DNA from: Verrucomicrobiia bacterium
GTDB lineage: Bacteria > Verrucomicrobiota > Verrucomicrobiae > Limisphaerales > UBA11358
NCBI GenBank assembly: GCA_030042375.1
Contig: JASHZU010000070.1
Location: 1 to 6,170 of the forward strand
DNA: 6,170 nt
Direction of reading: 5' to 3'
Below, piece by piece: positions 5,430-6,170 of the stretch (position 1 is its first letter; each line of letters starts with the position of its first letter). The notes below the pieces were generated by a model. That model did not search any database. It was not told the DNA's origin and saw only the letters and a program-made list of their open reading frames with translations. The translations under genes were made by a program, and so were the position numbers.

Positions 5430-6170
5430 GCGACGCGGACCCACATGCAAACTGGCGTCCGCGGGCCAATCCGTGGGTCATTGCCATCGCGGTGATGCTG
5501 GCCACCTTCATGGTCATTTTGGACACCTCCATTGCCGTGGTCGCGCTGCCCTACATCGCGGGAAATCTCGGTGCCACCCAGGACGAATCCACGTGGGTGC
5601 TGACGAGCTACCTGGTGGCCAATGCGATTATCCTGCCGGCCAGCACCTGGTTCTCCAACTTTTTTGGGCGCAAACGTTTTCTGATCGCCTGTACGATCAT
5701 CTTTACCTCCGCTTCATTGCTGTGCGGTGTGGCTACCAGCATGACCATGCTGGTGCTCTCACGCGTTTTGCAGGGCATCGGCGGCGGCGCCATGCAACCG
5801 CTGTCCCAGGCCATCCTGTTGGAAAGTTTTCCACCGGCCAAACGGGGGGCCGCCACGGCGCTATTCGGGCTGGCCATAGTTGTCGCGCCCATCATCGGCC
5901 CCACGCTCGGCGGCTGGCTCACGGACAATTGGTCCTGGCGCTGGACATTTTACATCAATCTGCCTGTGGGCATCATCGCCTTTTTCCTGATGTCCGCCGT
6001 GCTGGAAGACCCGCCGTACATTCACGCCGGACGCGCTGGACGTTTGGACAAAATCGGCTTCGGTTTAATTGCGCTGTTCCTCGGAACATTGCAAATTATC
6101 CTGGATAAAGGTCAGGATGCCGATTGGTGGGGGGCCATCTGGATCCGCTGGTTTACGCTGATTTGTGTGC
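5426..6170 (+). CDS. emrB: DHA2 (EmrB/QacA) family MFS efflux transporter (3' partial)
   Basis: The start ATG (5426-5428) overlaps the EmrA-like stop TGA (5427-5429). A GTGAGAG sequence four bases upstream could act as ribosome-binding site. The 248 visible residues begin MSDADPHANWRPRANP. Membrane segment 1 follows with the DHA2 motif LDTSIAVVALP (32-42), then ESTWVLTSYLVANAIILP (54-71). The loop 2-3 motif is FFGRKR (79-84), and segment 4 holds SRVLQGIGGGAMQPL (112-126). Motif C of proton antiporters is in segment 5 (APIIGPTLGGWL, 154-165), followed by WRWTFYINLPVG (171-182). At least six to seven of the expected 14 segments are present before the window ends. In EmrB homologues this inner-membrane protein exports lipophilic drugs or toxins in exchange for protons and works with its EmrA partner. 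Substrate and regulator are not shown. Overlapping starts and stops indicate one operon. Confidence 0.93.
   Translation, partial: MSDADPHANWRPRANPWVIAIAVMLATFMVILDTSIAVVALPYIAGNLGATQDESTWVLTSYLVANAIILPASTWFSNFFGRKRFLIACTIIFTSASLLCGVATSMTMLVLSRVLQGIGGGAMQPLSQAILLESFPPAKRGAATALFGLAIVVAPIIGPTLGGWLTDNWSWRWTFYINLPVGIIAFFLMSAVLEDPPYIHAGRAGRLDKIGFGLIALFLGTLQIILDKGQDADWWGAIWIRWFTLICV

Noticed and set aside
5473..6108. A 211-codon + strand open frame in a different frame within the MFS gene
   Set aside because: It is His/Arg-rich with no membrane segments; the frame starting at 5426 has all DHA2 transporter motifs.

Overview
The window is a 6.17 kb chromosomal stretch of moderate GC content carrying eight protein-coding genes, all on the + strand. 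The first and last genes are cut by the window edges. The gene mix suggests a Gram-negative bacterium: a TPR protein with a GT9-like domain, an Rrf2 regulator, an orphan SDR, a thioredoxin, a signal-less S1C protease and an EmrAB pump. The AT-rich leaders that often lack a Shine-Dalgarno sequence are also notable. My best guess is the Verrucomicrobiota/PVC group (Pedosphaera-like soil lineages). This is an inference from overall gene style, not from a marker gene.

Layout. Bases 1-1011 are the 3' part of a TPR/GT9-like protein gene. Bases 1074-1517 encode an Rrf2-family (YwnA-like) repressor, followed at 1582-1884 by an unrecognised 100-residue protein with a CxxC motif. Then come a classical SDR oxidoreductase (1933-2697), a thioredoxin with a WCGPC active site (2738-3070), and a single-PDZ HtrA-type serine protease (3135-4208). 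A perfect 11-bp GC-rich hairpin closes this block. A separate unit starts at 4344: an EmrA-type membrane-fusion protein whose stop codon overlaps the start of an EmrB/QacA-type MFS transporter, which runs off the window end.

Regulation. The most informative non-coding signal is a pair of matching 21-bp imperfect palindromes with left arm ATGTAATC and right arm TGTTAC(A/T)T. One lies just upstream of the Rrf2 gene (1046-1066) and the other in front of the 100-residue protein gene (1540-1560). I read them as the Rrf2 protein's own operators, so that it would repress itself and the downstream CxxC-protein/SDR (and perhaps thioredoxin) genes. The regulator has a Cys-x4-Cys pair in its effector loop and a Cys-Gly-Cys near its C-terminus, so thiol or electrophile sensing is plausible. 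The working model is a small stress module. A cysteine-bearing repressor would control a reductase, a thioredoxin and possibly a protein-quality protease, next to a drug/toxin efflux pump with its own control region.

No RNA genes, CRISPR arrays, insertion sequences or attachment sites were seen. No gap between genes exceeds about 135 bases.
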